Source of the DNA: Peptococcaceae bacterium
Lineage (GTDB): Bacteria; Bacillota; Desulfotomaculia; Desulfotomaculales; Desulfocucumaceae
DNA length: 12,950 nucleotides
Direction: 5' to 3'
Assembly (NCBI GenBank): GCA_013336365.1
Contig: JAAXTT010000030.1
Coordinates: 1-12,950 of the forward strand
The position numbers and the translations under genes were made by a program. Under the pieces are notes generated by a model. That model ran no database searches and was not told where the DNA came from. It was given only the letters and a program-made list of their open reading frames with translations. The first letter of the stretch is position 1. Every line of letters begins with the position of its first letter. Below, piece after piece: positions 7,200 through 12,950 of this stretch.

Positions 7200-7252
7200 C
7201 ATGAAAAATGCACCCCCAATATCAGCGTCCCACTCTAATATTTGAAGTGCAT
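7200..7252 (-). terminator. probable intrinsic terminator after the M16 peptidase gene
   Basis: Starting 38 nt after the M16 stop codon, the minus-strand RNA can fold into an 18-position stem (arms 7252-7235 and 7225-7208) with a 9-nt loop. By my pairing it has 14 Watson-Crick pairs, three G-U wobbles and one A-G mismatch. A run of U follows (TTTTT, 7208-7204, the first of which is in the stem). The wobbles pair only in the minus-strand RNA and would become A-C mismatches in plus-strand RNA, so the structure is orientation-specific. The T-run is short, so termination may be partial; a structured RNA or a small repeat element is the alternative. Confidence 0.55.
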
Positions 7253-7290
7253 CTATAATTTTTGATCATGAAAAACCATGGGCTGTATGA

Positions 7291-8550
7291 CTATCCTCTG
7301 CCAATAATTTTTTCCATAGATAAATAATCATCCCAGGGACCCACACTTGCTATAGAAAAATTGGCCGGATCAAACCTATTCGCCACCAATTCAAAAACAT
7401 CCTCGACTTTAACCTGCTCGATTTTATCTACAATATCCTCTGGAGTCAATACCTTGCCAAGGTATAACTGGGATTTCCCCAATCTGCTCATTCTGGTACT
7501 GACACTTTCAAGACTGAGTAATAAATTCCCCTTTAGCTGATCCTTTGCTCTTCTAAGCTCTTCCTTGGAAATACCCTTATTACGGATTTCCTTCAATTCC
7601 TTAAAAATTAACTCCAGAGCTGACTCCACATTTTTCTTGGAAAGACCGGCATAGATACAAAATAATCCTGTATCATAATAGGAGCTATGGTAAGAATATA
7701 TGGAATAGACCAAACCCCTTTGCTCTCTGATTTCCTGAAAGAGTCTAGAGCTGAGACCACCTCCCAATATAGTGTTAACCAGTTGGAAAGTATAAACCTG
7801 TTGATGATCCAGTGGCAGTCCGCTGCTACCGATACAAAGGTGAACCTGTTCAGTATCCTTGGAACGGCAGACAACCTCCATTTCCGGAATCGGTTGCTCC
7901 AGCTGCCTTTTATATGGTTTTCCCTTAACCTCACCAAAATAGTTGTTGATTTTTTCAACTACCAAATCATGGTCGATATTACCCGCTACAGAAATTACTA
8001 TATTATGTGCTTGATAATATTTTTTCATAAATTTCACAAAGGAATCCCTGCCTAGGGCCTCAATAACCTGGGAATAGCCAATTATAGGTCTGCCCAGAGA
8101 ATTATTTTTCCAAATTGTGCTGGAAAAAATATCATGAACCAATTCATCCGGTGTATCTTCATACATTTTTATTTCTTCAATTATCACATTTCTCTCTCGG
8201 TCAATATCCTCAGCTGCATAGTTTGAATTAAACAGCATGTCCGATAGAATATCAAAGGCCAGTTCCATGTGTTCATCCAAAACCTTAGCATAATAACAGG
8301 TATACTCCTTGGTTGTAAACGCATTAAGCTGCCCACCCACTGCATCCAGTGCCTCTGCAATTTCTTTTGCAGTCCTTTTACCTGTTCCCTTAAACATCAT
8401 GTGCTCAACAAAATGGGAAATACCTGCAATATCCTCACTCTCATCCCGAGAACCAACATTTACCCATACTCCAACAGCCATAGAGCGCACATAAGGAATA
8501 TCCTCTGTAAGAAGCTGAATTCCATTTGCCAGTGTTACTTTCTTAATCAA
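7291..8550 (-). CDS. M16 family zinc metallopeptidase (YmxG/MlpA type)
   Basis: The 419-residue product is a single-unit M16B processing-peptidase-like protein, probably cytoplasmic, since no signal peptide or membrane segment is visible. The inverted zinc motif HxxEH is present as HFVEH (His46, Glu49, His50), and the third zinc ligand fits Glu126 in VIIEEIKMYEDTP, 76 residues later as usual for the family. A further conserved region, GLSSRLFQEIREQRGLVYSI, begins near residue 266; the RGLVYSI part is the substrate-binding signature of active M16 subunits. The length agrees with bacterial YmxG/MlpA proteins (about 410-420). The start is TTG at 8550, with AGGAGG (8563-8558) 7 nt upstream. In Bacillus the relative is found near pnpA; here it follows aroKB after a 67-nt gap holding its own promoter. 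The natural substrate is not predictable from sequence. Confidence 0.92.
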   Translation of the reverse strand: MIKKVTLANGIQLLTEDIPYVRSMAVGVWVNVGSRDESEDIAGISHFVEHMMFKGTGKRTAKEIAEALDAVGGQLNAFTTKEYTCYYAKVLDEHMELAFDILSDMLFNSNYAAEDIDRERNVIIEEIKMYEDTPDELVHDIFSSTIWKNNSLGRPIIGYSQVIEALGRDSFVKFMKKYYQAHNIVISVAGNIDHDLVVEKINNYFGEVKGKPYKRQLEQPIPEMEVVCRSKDTEQVHLCIGSSGLPLDHQQVYTFQLVNTILGGGLSSRLFQEIREQRGLVYSIYSYHSSYYDTGLFCIYAGLSKKNVESALELIFKELKEIRNKGISKEELRRAKDQLKGNLLLSLESVSTRMSRLGKSQLYLGKVLTPEDIVDKIEQVKVEDVFELVANRFDPANFSIASVGPWDDYLSMEKIIGRG

Positions 8551-8582
8551 ATATATACCTCCTGTAATAAAACCTGCTGACT

Positions 8583-8591
8583 ATTATACCA
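8583..8591 (-). promoter_or_regulatory. extended -10 promoter of the M16 peptidase gene
   Basis: TGGTATAAT on the minus strand is a perfect -10 hexamer with the TG of an extended -10. No good -35 is seen 16-18 nt upstream, as is common for this promoter type. It lies about 20 nt before the AGGAGG of the M16 gene, giving a short leader. Confidence 0.45.
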
Positions 8592-8617
8592 AGACTGTCG
8601 ACTATAATCTGTTGATA

Positions 8618-10213
8618 TTAAATACTTTTTAAAACAACCTTTTCATCTATATCTTTTATTATTTCTACACTTCCTATTGAAACCGGAAGCACAAAGGTTA
8701 ATTTTGATGATACTGCCTTTTTATCCTTCTTCATTAAGCTGAGCAAATTATCTCTGTTTAATTTGACAGGAATATCAACAGGAAGACCTGCTCTTTTTAA
8801 CAATCCAATAATCCTCTTTTCACTGGCCTGATCGAATCCACCCATGTTTACAGCTAACCTGGCTGCAGCAGCCATTCCTATGGAAACTGCCTCACCGTGT
8901 CTGTACACCTTGTAATTTGTTAACGCCTCTACTGCGTGACCAAGAGTATGCCCATAATTGAGGATTGCCCTGATTCCCTGTTCGGTTTCATCCTCCTTGA
9001 CAACTGCAGCCTTGGACTGACAAGAAATTGTTACTACCTTTTTTATAGCCTCCGGATTCAACGCCAAAACCTTTTCGATATTATCCTCCAACCAGACAAA
9101 AAACTCGCCGTCAAAAATAACCCCATATTTAATTACCTCTGCCAACCCGGCTCTGATTTCCCTTTCAGGTAAGGTGTCCAAGGTGGAAAGATCAGTAAAT
9201 ACTGCCTCCGGCTGATAAAATGCTCCGATAATATTCTTGCCTCTCGGATGATTTACAGCAACCTTTCCACCTACACTGCTGTCTACCTGTGCCAAAAGTG
9301 TAGTAGGAATTTGAATAAAAGGCACCCCTCTCATATAGGTGGCCGCCACAAATCCTGCAAGATCCCCTATAACTCCTCCACCTAGAGCTATGATTGGAGT
9401 TTGTCTGTCAACCTCATTTTTATAGGCAATATCATAAAGTCTTTCTGCAGTGGCTAGACTTTTATATCTCTCCCCTTCAGGAATTACTCCCATTACAGGA
9501 AAAATGTCCAAAGCCTCCAGCTGGGTCTTTAATATATTTCCATAAAGTGCATCTATCTCTGGATTAGTCACAATCATTACTTTATTGCTATCAACAATTT
9601 CTCTTAACCTGCTCTTCAGGCAAGATAAAAGATTATGGCCTACATGAATAGTATAACTCCTTGCCCCCAGATCAATAGTTACTTGGTCTGTCACAAACCG
9701 ATTTTTCTTTGGCAGCAGGTCGATAATTTTTTCTGCGATTGCGTCTTTATCTAAATTATCTACGTTGACTTTAAAATCGGCAGCAGCTTCATAAGAAGAC
9801 TCTCTCTCAATCAGTAACTCCTCAATTCTGCTTTTCACATCCCTTGCACTACTCAACAATGGCCTGGATTCCGTTGAATCAAGTCTTTTTAATATTTCCT
9901 CGCCGGAAGAGCAAAGGAGTACCGTTTGTCCGGATTTCTTTAAAATAGCCACATTTGCCGGATTGAGAACAGCACCGCCTCCAGTCGCAATTACTAGATT
10001 GCTAATTGAAGAAAATTCTTTAATAATCAAGGCTTCCTGAGTTCTAAAGTACTCCGAGCCGTGCTTATCAAAAATCTCTGCTACTGTCATCCCCAGTTTT
10101 TTTTCAATTTCCTGATCTGTGTCCACAAAGGTCCGGCCCAGCTTCTGGGCCAACACCCTGCCTAATGTTGTTTTTCCGGTACCCATAAAGCCGATTAAAA
10201 TTATGTTTTTCAT
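8618..10213 (-). CDS. aroKB: bifunctional shikimate kinase/3-dehydroquinate synthase (AroK-AroB fusion)
   Basis: Two shikimate-pathway enzymes are fused in one 531-residue chain. Residues 1-168 are shikimate kinase: Walker A GFMGTGKT (8-15), the shikimate-binding DTD (32-34), Arg57, GGG (78-80) and the lid arginine in ESRPLL (Arg117). Residues about 172-531 are 3-dehydroquinate synthase, which uses NAD and a divalent metal to cyclise DAHP: PEGERYKS (245-252), ALGGGVIGDLAGF (276-288), IPTTLLAQVDSSVGGK (302-317) and the metal ligands Glu359 (LAEVIK), His422 (GHTLGH) and His439 (RHGEAV). Both halves look complete and active. The domains catalyse non-consecutive steps (steps 2 and 5), so the fusion is not simple channelling. 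Similar AroK-AroB order is known in other bacteria such as Thermotoga. ATG at 10213 has GGAGA 7 nt upstream. The gene is separated from aroC by 76 nt containing a candidate promoter. Confidence 0.96.
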   Translation of the reverse strand: MKNIILIGFMGTGKTTLGRVLAQKLGRTFVDTDQEIEKKLGMTVAEIFDKHGSEYFRTQEALIIKEFSSISNLVIATGGGAVLNPANVAILKKSGQTVLLCSSGEEILKRLDSTESRPLLSSARDVKSRIEELLIERESSYEAAADFKVNVDNLDKDAIAEKIIDLLPKKNRFVTDQVTIDLGARSYTIHVGHNLLSCLKSRLREIVDSNKVMIVTNPEIDALYGNILKTQLEALDIFPVMGVIPEGERYKSLATAERLYDIAYKNEVDRQTPIIALGGGVIGDLAGFVAATYMRGVPFIQIPTTLLAQVDSSVGGKVAVNHPRGKNIIGAFYQPEAVFTDLSTLDTLPEREIRAGLAEVIKYGVIFDGEFFVWLEDNIEKVLALNPEAIKKVVTISCQSKAAVVKEDETEQGIRAILNYGHTLGHAVEALTNYKVYRHGEAVSIGMAAAARLAVNMGGFDQASEKRIIGLLKRAGLPVDIPVKLNRDNLLSLMKKDKKAVSSKLTFVLPVSIGSVEIIKDIDEKVVLKSI

Positions 10214-10241
10214 AATATATTCTCCAAATTGTCATTCCTGG

Positions 10242-10269
10242 ATTTTAGCATAAAAACCATATGTCTTAA
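10242..10269 (-). promoter_or_regulatory. candidate promoter of aroKB
   Basis: TTAAGA (10269-10264) and TAAAAT (10247-10242) are 16 nt apart, and TATG precedes the -10 element (TATGcTAAAAT). The 12-mer TTATGCTAAAAT is identical to that in the pelF promoter region (6098-6087). The leader to the ATG is about 25 nt. Confidence 0.4.
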
Positions 10270-10289
10270 GGAATTATTTCCTAAAAAAA

Positions 10290-11453
10290 CTAAAACTCTA
10301 AAACTCTATTCTTGTATAGATTCCATCTTTCTTTTATCTCACTCAAGGTATCGCCACCAAACTTTTCCAGACAAATTCTGGCAATTTCCCAAGCAACTAC
10401 CGCTTCTCCCACAACTCGGGCAGCCGGAACAGCACAGCAATCTGATCTTTCTACTGAGGCCTCAAAGGGCTCACGGGTTATTATGTCTACACTTTGCATA
10501 GGCTTATAAAGAGTTGGAATAGGCTTCATAGCTGCCCTGACAATCACTGGGCTGCCATTGGTCATACCCCCCTCAATTCCTCCGGCCCTATTGGTTTTGC
10601 GAAAAAAGCCCTTTTCCTGCTGATAAAATATTTCATCATGGACAGCAGAGCCTGGTACTTTTGCTACCCCAAAACCAAGGCCAATCTCCACTCCCTTTAT
10701 TGCTTGAATACTCATAATGGCACCGGCAAGCCTGCTATCCAGCTTCCTGTCCCATGAAGAATAGCTTCCCAGACCGGGAGGAAGTCCATAAACACGTATT
10801 TCAAAAATACCTCCCAAGGAATCCCCTGATTCCTTCGCCGCATCAATTTCTGATTTAATGTCCTCTTCCGCAACCAAAGACGGACAGCCTAAGGCTGATT
10901 TTTCAACTGCATCCTTCAGCTGTTTTGGTGAGAGGTTATCAGGGACTTCTGTTGCAATACTGCCGATTCGAACTACTGCACCGACAATGTCTACCCCAAG
11001 CTCCTCTAGAAATCGCTTTGCCACTGCACCTGTAGCTACTCTAGAGGCAGTTTCCCTGGCACTTGCTCTTTCCAGAACATTTCTCATATCATGATGACCA
11101 TATTTTATCGCCCCAGACAAATCAGCATGTCCTGGTCTGGGTCTGGTAACAACCCTTTGCCCAGTTAGAGCCTCTTGTCCCGGAGCCATTATCTCAGACC
11201 AGTTTGACCAGTCATTATTCTCTATCTGAATAGTAATCGGACTGCCAAGAGTATATCCTCCCCTGATTCCGGAGAGAAATTTTGCTTTGTCACTTTCAAT
11301 TTTCATTCTATCTCCCCGACCGTATCCCCCTTGTCGTCGTTTAAGCTCAGTATTTACAAAATCCTCGCTGATTGGAATTCCGGCCGGAAGATTTTCCAGC
11401 ACAGCAGTTAATACAGGACCGTGGGATTCACCGGCAGTAACAAACCTTAACAA
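10290..11453 (-). CDS. aroC: chorismate synthase
   Basis: The enzyme converts 5-enolpyruvylshikimate 3-phosphate to chorismate using reduced FMN, the last step of the common aromatic pathway. The 387-residue product carries the three family signatures: GESHGP (8-13, catalytic His11), the FMN-binding region RRQGGYGRGDRM (39-50), and RPGHADL (106-112, His110) with RASARETASRV (129-139). The length is normal for bacterial AroC (360-390). The start is TTG at 11453, with GAGGTG (11464-11459) 5 nt upstream. It lies 61 nt after aroE. Its 3' end contains an exact 8-bp tandem duplication (AGAGTTTT twice) that runs into the TAG stop. Confidence 0.97.
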   Translation of the reverse strand: MLRFVTAGESHGPVLTAVLENLPAGIPISEDFVNTELKRRQGGYGRGDRMKIESDKAKFLSGIRGGYTLGSPITIQIENNDWSNWSEIMAPGQEALTGQRVVTRPRPGHADLSGAIKYGHHDMRNVLERASARETASRVATGAVAKRFLEELGVDIVGAVVRIGSIATEVPDNLSPKQLKDAVEKSALGCPSLVAEEDIKSEIDAAKESGDSLGGIFEIRVYGLPPGLGSYSSWDRKLDSRLAGAIMSIQAIKGVEIGLGFGVAKVPGSAVHDEIFYQQEKGFFRKTNRAGGIEGGMTNGSPVIVRAAMKPIPTLYKPMQSVDIITREPFEASVERSDCCAVPAARVVGEAVVAWEIARICLEKFGGDTLSEIKERWNLYKNRVLEF

Positions 11454-11500
11454 TTGACCACCTCATTGTCGGCTGACAGTTTTTTAAGACTATTATTGCT

Positions 11501-11506
11501 ATTATA
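11501..11506 (-). promoter_or_regulatory. isolated TATAAT box between aroE and aroC
   Basis: A perfect -10 hexamer lies on the minus strand about 48 nt before the aroC start, but no -35 or TG extension is visible. It may give extra aroC transcription, or it may be chance in an AT-rich gap. Confidence 0.2.
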
Positions 11507-11514
11507 TGTGAAAA

Positions 11515-12420
11515 TCAAAGAAATTTGGCCTTTATTATCTCAGAATCCAAGGTTTTTTTCATCACTTCCAAGGGTGCGTCCTCCTTGGTCCACAGCTCGA
11601 ATGACAGGGCACCCTGATATAGCAACATTCCCAAACCATTGCAAACTTTTGCACCATAGCTGATGCACCCCTCCATAAACCCGGTTACAGAGGGATTGTA
11701 GACCAAATCTACTACTGTATGCTTACTACTTAATAAATGGTATGGAAATGGGAAAGGATAATCCTTTTTTTCACCCATCCCCAAGGAGGTAGTCTGTACG
11801 ATCAAGGAGGTTCTTTCTAATACCTGTTCCCACTCTGTTCCCACATTGCTGCCAATTTTCCCTGATTCCGGCCAGCTGATAGCTGACGCCTTGGCTTCAG
11901 TATTACCCTTGATTAAATCAACTATAGCAACAGCCTTATCCAAGGTTCTATTGCTAATAATCACCTCAGGAGCGTTATTCAAGGCTAAGGCAACCGATAC
12001 CGCTCTGGCAGCACCTCCTGCACCCAATATCAAGGCAGTACCATCCTTCGGAAGAAATCCGGTTTCTTCCTCAAGAGCTCTAATGAAGCCTTCTCCGTCA
12101 GTGTTATCTCCTGTCAAAACACCTTGAGAATTGACAATTGTATTTACTGCTCCAATAATTCTTGCAGCAGGAGTCAAGGAATCTACCAGCCTTAAAGCCT
12201 CTTGTTTATGGGGAACTGTGATATTAACCCCAGCCATGCCAAGAGCTCTTATACCTGCAACAGCTGCCGGCAGATTCACGGGCTCAACCTGAAAGGGTAT
12301 ATATACCCAGTTGATTCCCAGATAATTATAGGCTGCATTATGCATAGCCGGTGAAAAAGAGTGCCCGACTGGGCACCCAAAAATTCCGCAAATCCGGGTT
12401 TTTCCATCTATTTTACTCAC
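11515..12420 (-). CDS. aroE: shikimate dehydrogenase (NADP-dependent)
   Basis: The enzyme reduces 3-dehydroshikimate to shikimate with NADPH. The 301-residue product shows the substrate-binding GHSFSPAMHN (19-28), NITVPHK (66-72) with catalytic Lys72, GAVNT (90-94), GDNTDG (104-109) with catalytic Asp108, the Rossmann loop LGAGGAAR (132-139) and the NADP-selecting NRT (157-159). It is slightly longer than the usual 270-290 residues. The start is GTG at 12420, which overlaps the TGA stop of yqeG as GTGA; GGAGG (12435-12431) lies 10 nt upstream inside yqeG. This overlap implies translational coupling and one transcript. Next to yqeG, this is the conserved Firmicutes arrangement, though yqeH, which separates them in B. 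subtilis, is absent. Confidence 0.96.
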   Translation of the reverse strand: MSKIDGKTRICGIFGCPVGHSFSPAMHNAAYNYLGINWVYIPFQVEPVNLPAAVAGIRALGMAGVNITVPHKQEALRLVDSLTPAARIIGAVNTIVNSQGVLTGDNTDGEGFIRALEEETGFLPKDGTALILGAGGAARAVSVALALNNAPEVIISNRTLDKAVAIVDLIKGNTEAKASAISWPESGKIGSNVGTEWEQVLERTSLIVQTTSLGMGEKKDYPFPFPYHLLSSKHTVVDLVYNPSVTGFMEGCISYGAKVCNGLGMLLYQGALSFELWTKEDAPLEVMKKTLDSEIIKAKFL

Positions 12421-12923
12421 TTGGAATCAACCTCCAATGGAACTTTTCTCTTTATCCTTTTCATTACCAGCTTTTCAAGTCTCCGATTAATCATCGTAGT
12501 GGCCCAATATTCCTTTCCCGGCATAGGAACTACCAAAATAGTAAAGAGTCCCAGTCTGTTCCCACCCAAAATATCAGTAAATATTTGGTCTCCAACCACC
12601 GCAGTTTCCTCAGCTTTTACATCCAGCATACTCATCGCCCTACGGAAGGCGTTCCTGCGAGGCTTTGCTGCCCTGCAGACAAAGGGAAGGGTACATATAT
12701 CTGCAATTCTGCCAATTCTGTCAGGGCCGTTGTTAGATACCACGCAAACCTTTATTCCTTTATCGACCAAGCTTTTTATCCACAAGGACACATCCTCGGA
12801 CAAAATTATCTGGTCTCTGGGAATAAGAGTATTATCCAAATCAAAAAGGACACAACGAATACCCCTGTTATACAACAGGTCAGGCTCAATGCTGAGAACA
12901 GAGCTGACATACATTTTTGGCAT
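12417..12923 (-). CDS. yqeG: YqeG family HAD-type phosphatase
   Basis: A 168-residue HAD (class IIIA) hydrolase of the YqeG family, whose in vivo substrate is not settled; I make no substrate claim. HAD motifs are all present: FDLDNTL with nucleophile Asp28 and acid/base Asp30, motif II Ser63 in VVSNNG, motif III Lys87 in RAAKPRRNAF, and motif IV VGDQIFTD (Asp112, Asp117). The N-terminal segment before motif I (PKMYVSSVLSIEPDLLYNRG) is typical for the family, and the length is close to the usual 165-175. An in-frame TAA at 12941-12939 limits the start to TTG 12926, ATG 12923 or ATG 12914. I prefer ATG 12923, but no clear Shine-Dalgarno is visible. The window ends 24 nt upstream, so the promoter cannot be judged. 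Confidence 0.9.
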   Translation of the reverse strand: MPKMYVSSVLSIEPDLLYNRGIRCVLFDLDNTLIPRDQIILSEDVSLWIKSLVDKGIKVCVVSNNGPDRIGRIADICTLPFVCRAAKPRRNAFRRAMSMLDVKAEETAVVGDQIFTDILGGNRLGLFTILVVPMPGKEYWATTMINRRLEKLVMKRIKRKVPLEVDSK

Positions 12924-12950
12924 CAAAAATTTAGTTATTTATAATACCCC

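Noticed and set aside
7081..7290. Possible insertion-sequence remnant: CATGAAAAA occurs twice (7200-7208 and 7267-7275) with GTGCAT-like motifs nearby
   Set aside because: No transposase fragment, target duplication or matching end is visible; the strong hairpin plus T-run explains this stretch better as a terminator.
7687..8055. Plus-strand open frame of 122 codons within the M16 gene
   Set aside because: Antisense shadow of a conserved peptidase region; no recognisable motif or ribosome binding site.
10269..10282. Hairpin AGGAA/TTCCT after aroC considered as a terminator
   Set aside because: On the minus strand the T-run lies before the stem rather than after it, and the stem is only 5 bp.
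11468..11487. Small hairpin (TGTC-GGCT-GACA) followed by T on the plus strand
   Set aside because: The stem is 4 bp and there is no plus-strand gene to terminate.
12351..12944. Plus-strand open frame of 197 codons over yqeG and the start of aroE
   Set aside because: It lies opposite two genes with complete family motifs, has no ribosome binding site, and its translation shows no recognisable domain.
1..12950. tRNA, rRNA, riboswitch and CRISPR signals
   Set aside because: No clover-leaf sequence, repeat-spacer pattern or recognisable riboswitch core was seen, and intergenic gaps are mostly too short.

Overview
The window looks like chromosomal DNA of a low-GC Gram-positive anaerobe (Clostridia). 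This rests on the yqeG-aroE adjacency typical of Firmicutes, strong AGGAGG-type ribosome binding sites, frequent TTG and GTG starts, extended -10 promoters and DivIVA-type proteins. I cannot name a genus. Every supported gene lies on the minus strand, so transcription runs from high to low coordinates.

Right half (about 12.92 kb down to 7.29 kb): conserved metabolism. A YqeG-type HAD phosphatase overlaps aroE (shikimate dehydrogenase) by four bases. Then come aroC (chorismate synthase), a fused shikimate kinase/3-dehydroquinate synthase (aroK-aroB) and an M16 zinc peptidase of the YmxG/MlpA type. Together they supply DHQ synthase, shikimate dehydrogenase, shikimate kinase and chorismate synthase, four of the seven steps to chorismate. 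The aroKB and M16 genes each appear to have their own extended -10 promoter. The block ends in a long imperfect hairpin plus T-run at about 7.25-7.20 kb.

Middle (7.08-6.14 kb): a sugar-nucleotide epimerase/dehydratase of the extended SDR family. It is interrupted by two in-frame TAA codons but otherwise has normal length and no frameshift, so it is probably a recent pseudogene.

Left half (6.03 kb to the window edge): a tight five-gene exopolysaccharide operon with its own promoter. Order: a PelF-type GT4 glycosyltransferase with a C-terminal TPR extension; a small DivIVA-like coiled-coil protein; a second DivIVA-like coiled-coil protein carrying a PRC-barrel; a PelG-type 12-TM polysaccharide exporter with an unusual soluble N-terminal extension; and a GT-C-like polytopic membrane protein running off the left edge. 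Gaps between these genes are 2 to 22 nt. PelF would polymerise a cytoplasmic polysaccharide and PelG would export it. The two DivIVA-like proteins, which are not part of the canonical Pel system, suggest spatial placement or scaffolding of the exporter, for example at curved membrane, pole or septum. No PelA, PelB, PelC or PelD is visible here. This operon is the least ordinary part of the window.

No RNA genes, CRISPR arrays or intact mobile elements were seen. Apart from the 213-nt gap between the M16 gene and the epimerase, intergenic space is short. No gene-free stretch exceeds 300 bases once the left-edge partial gene is counted.
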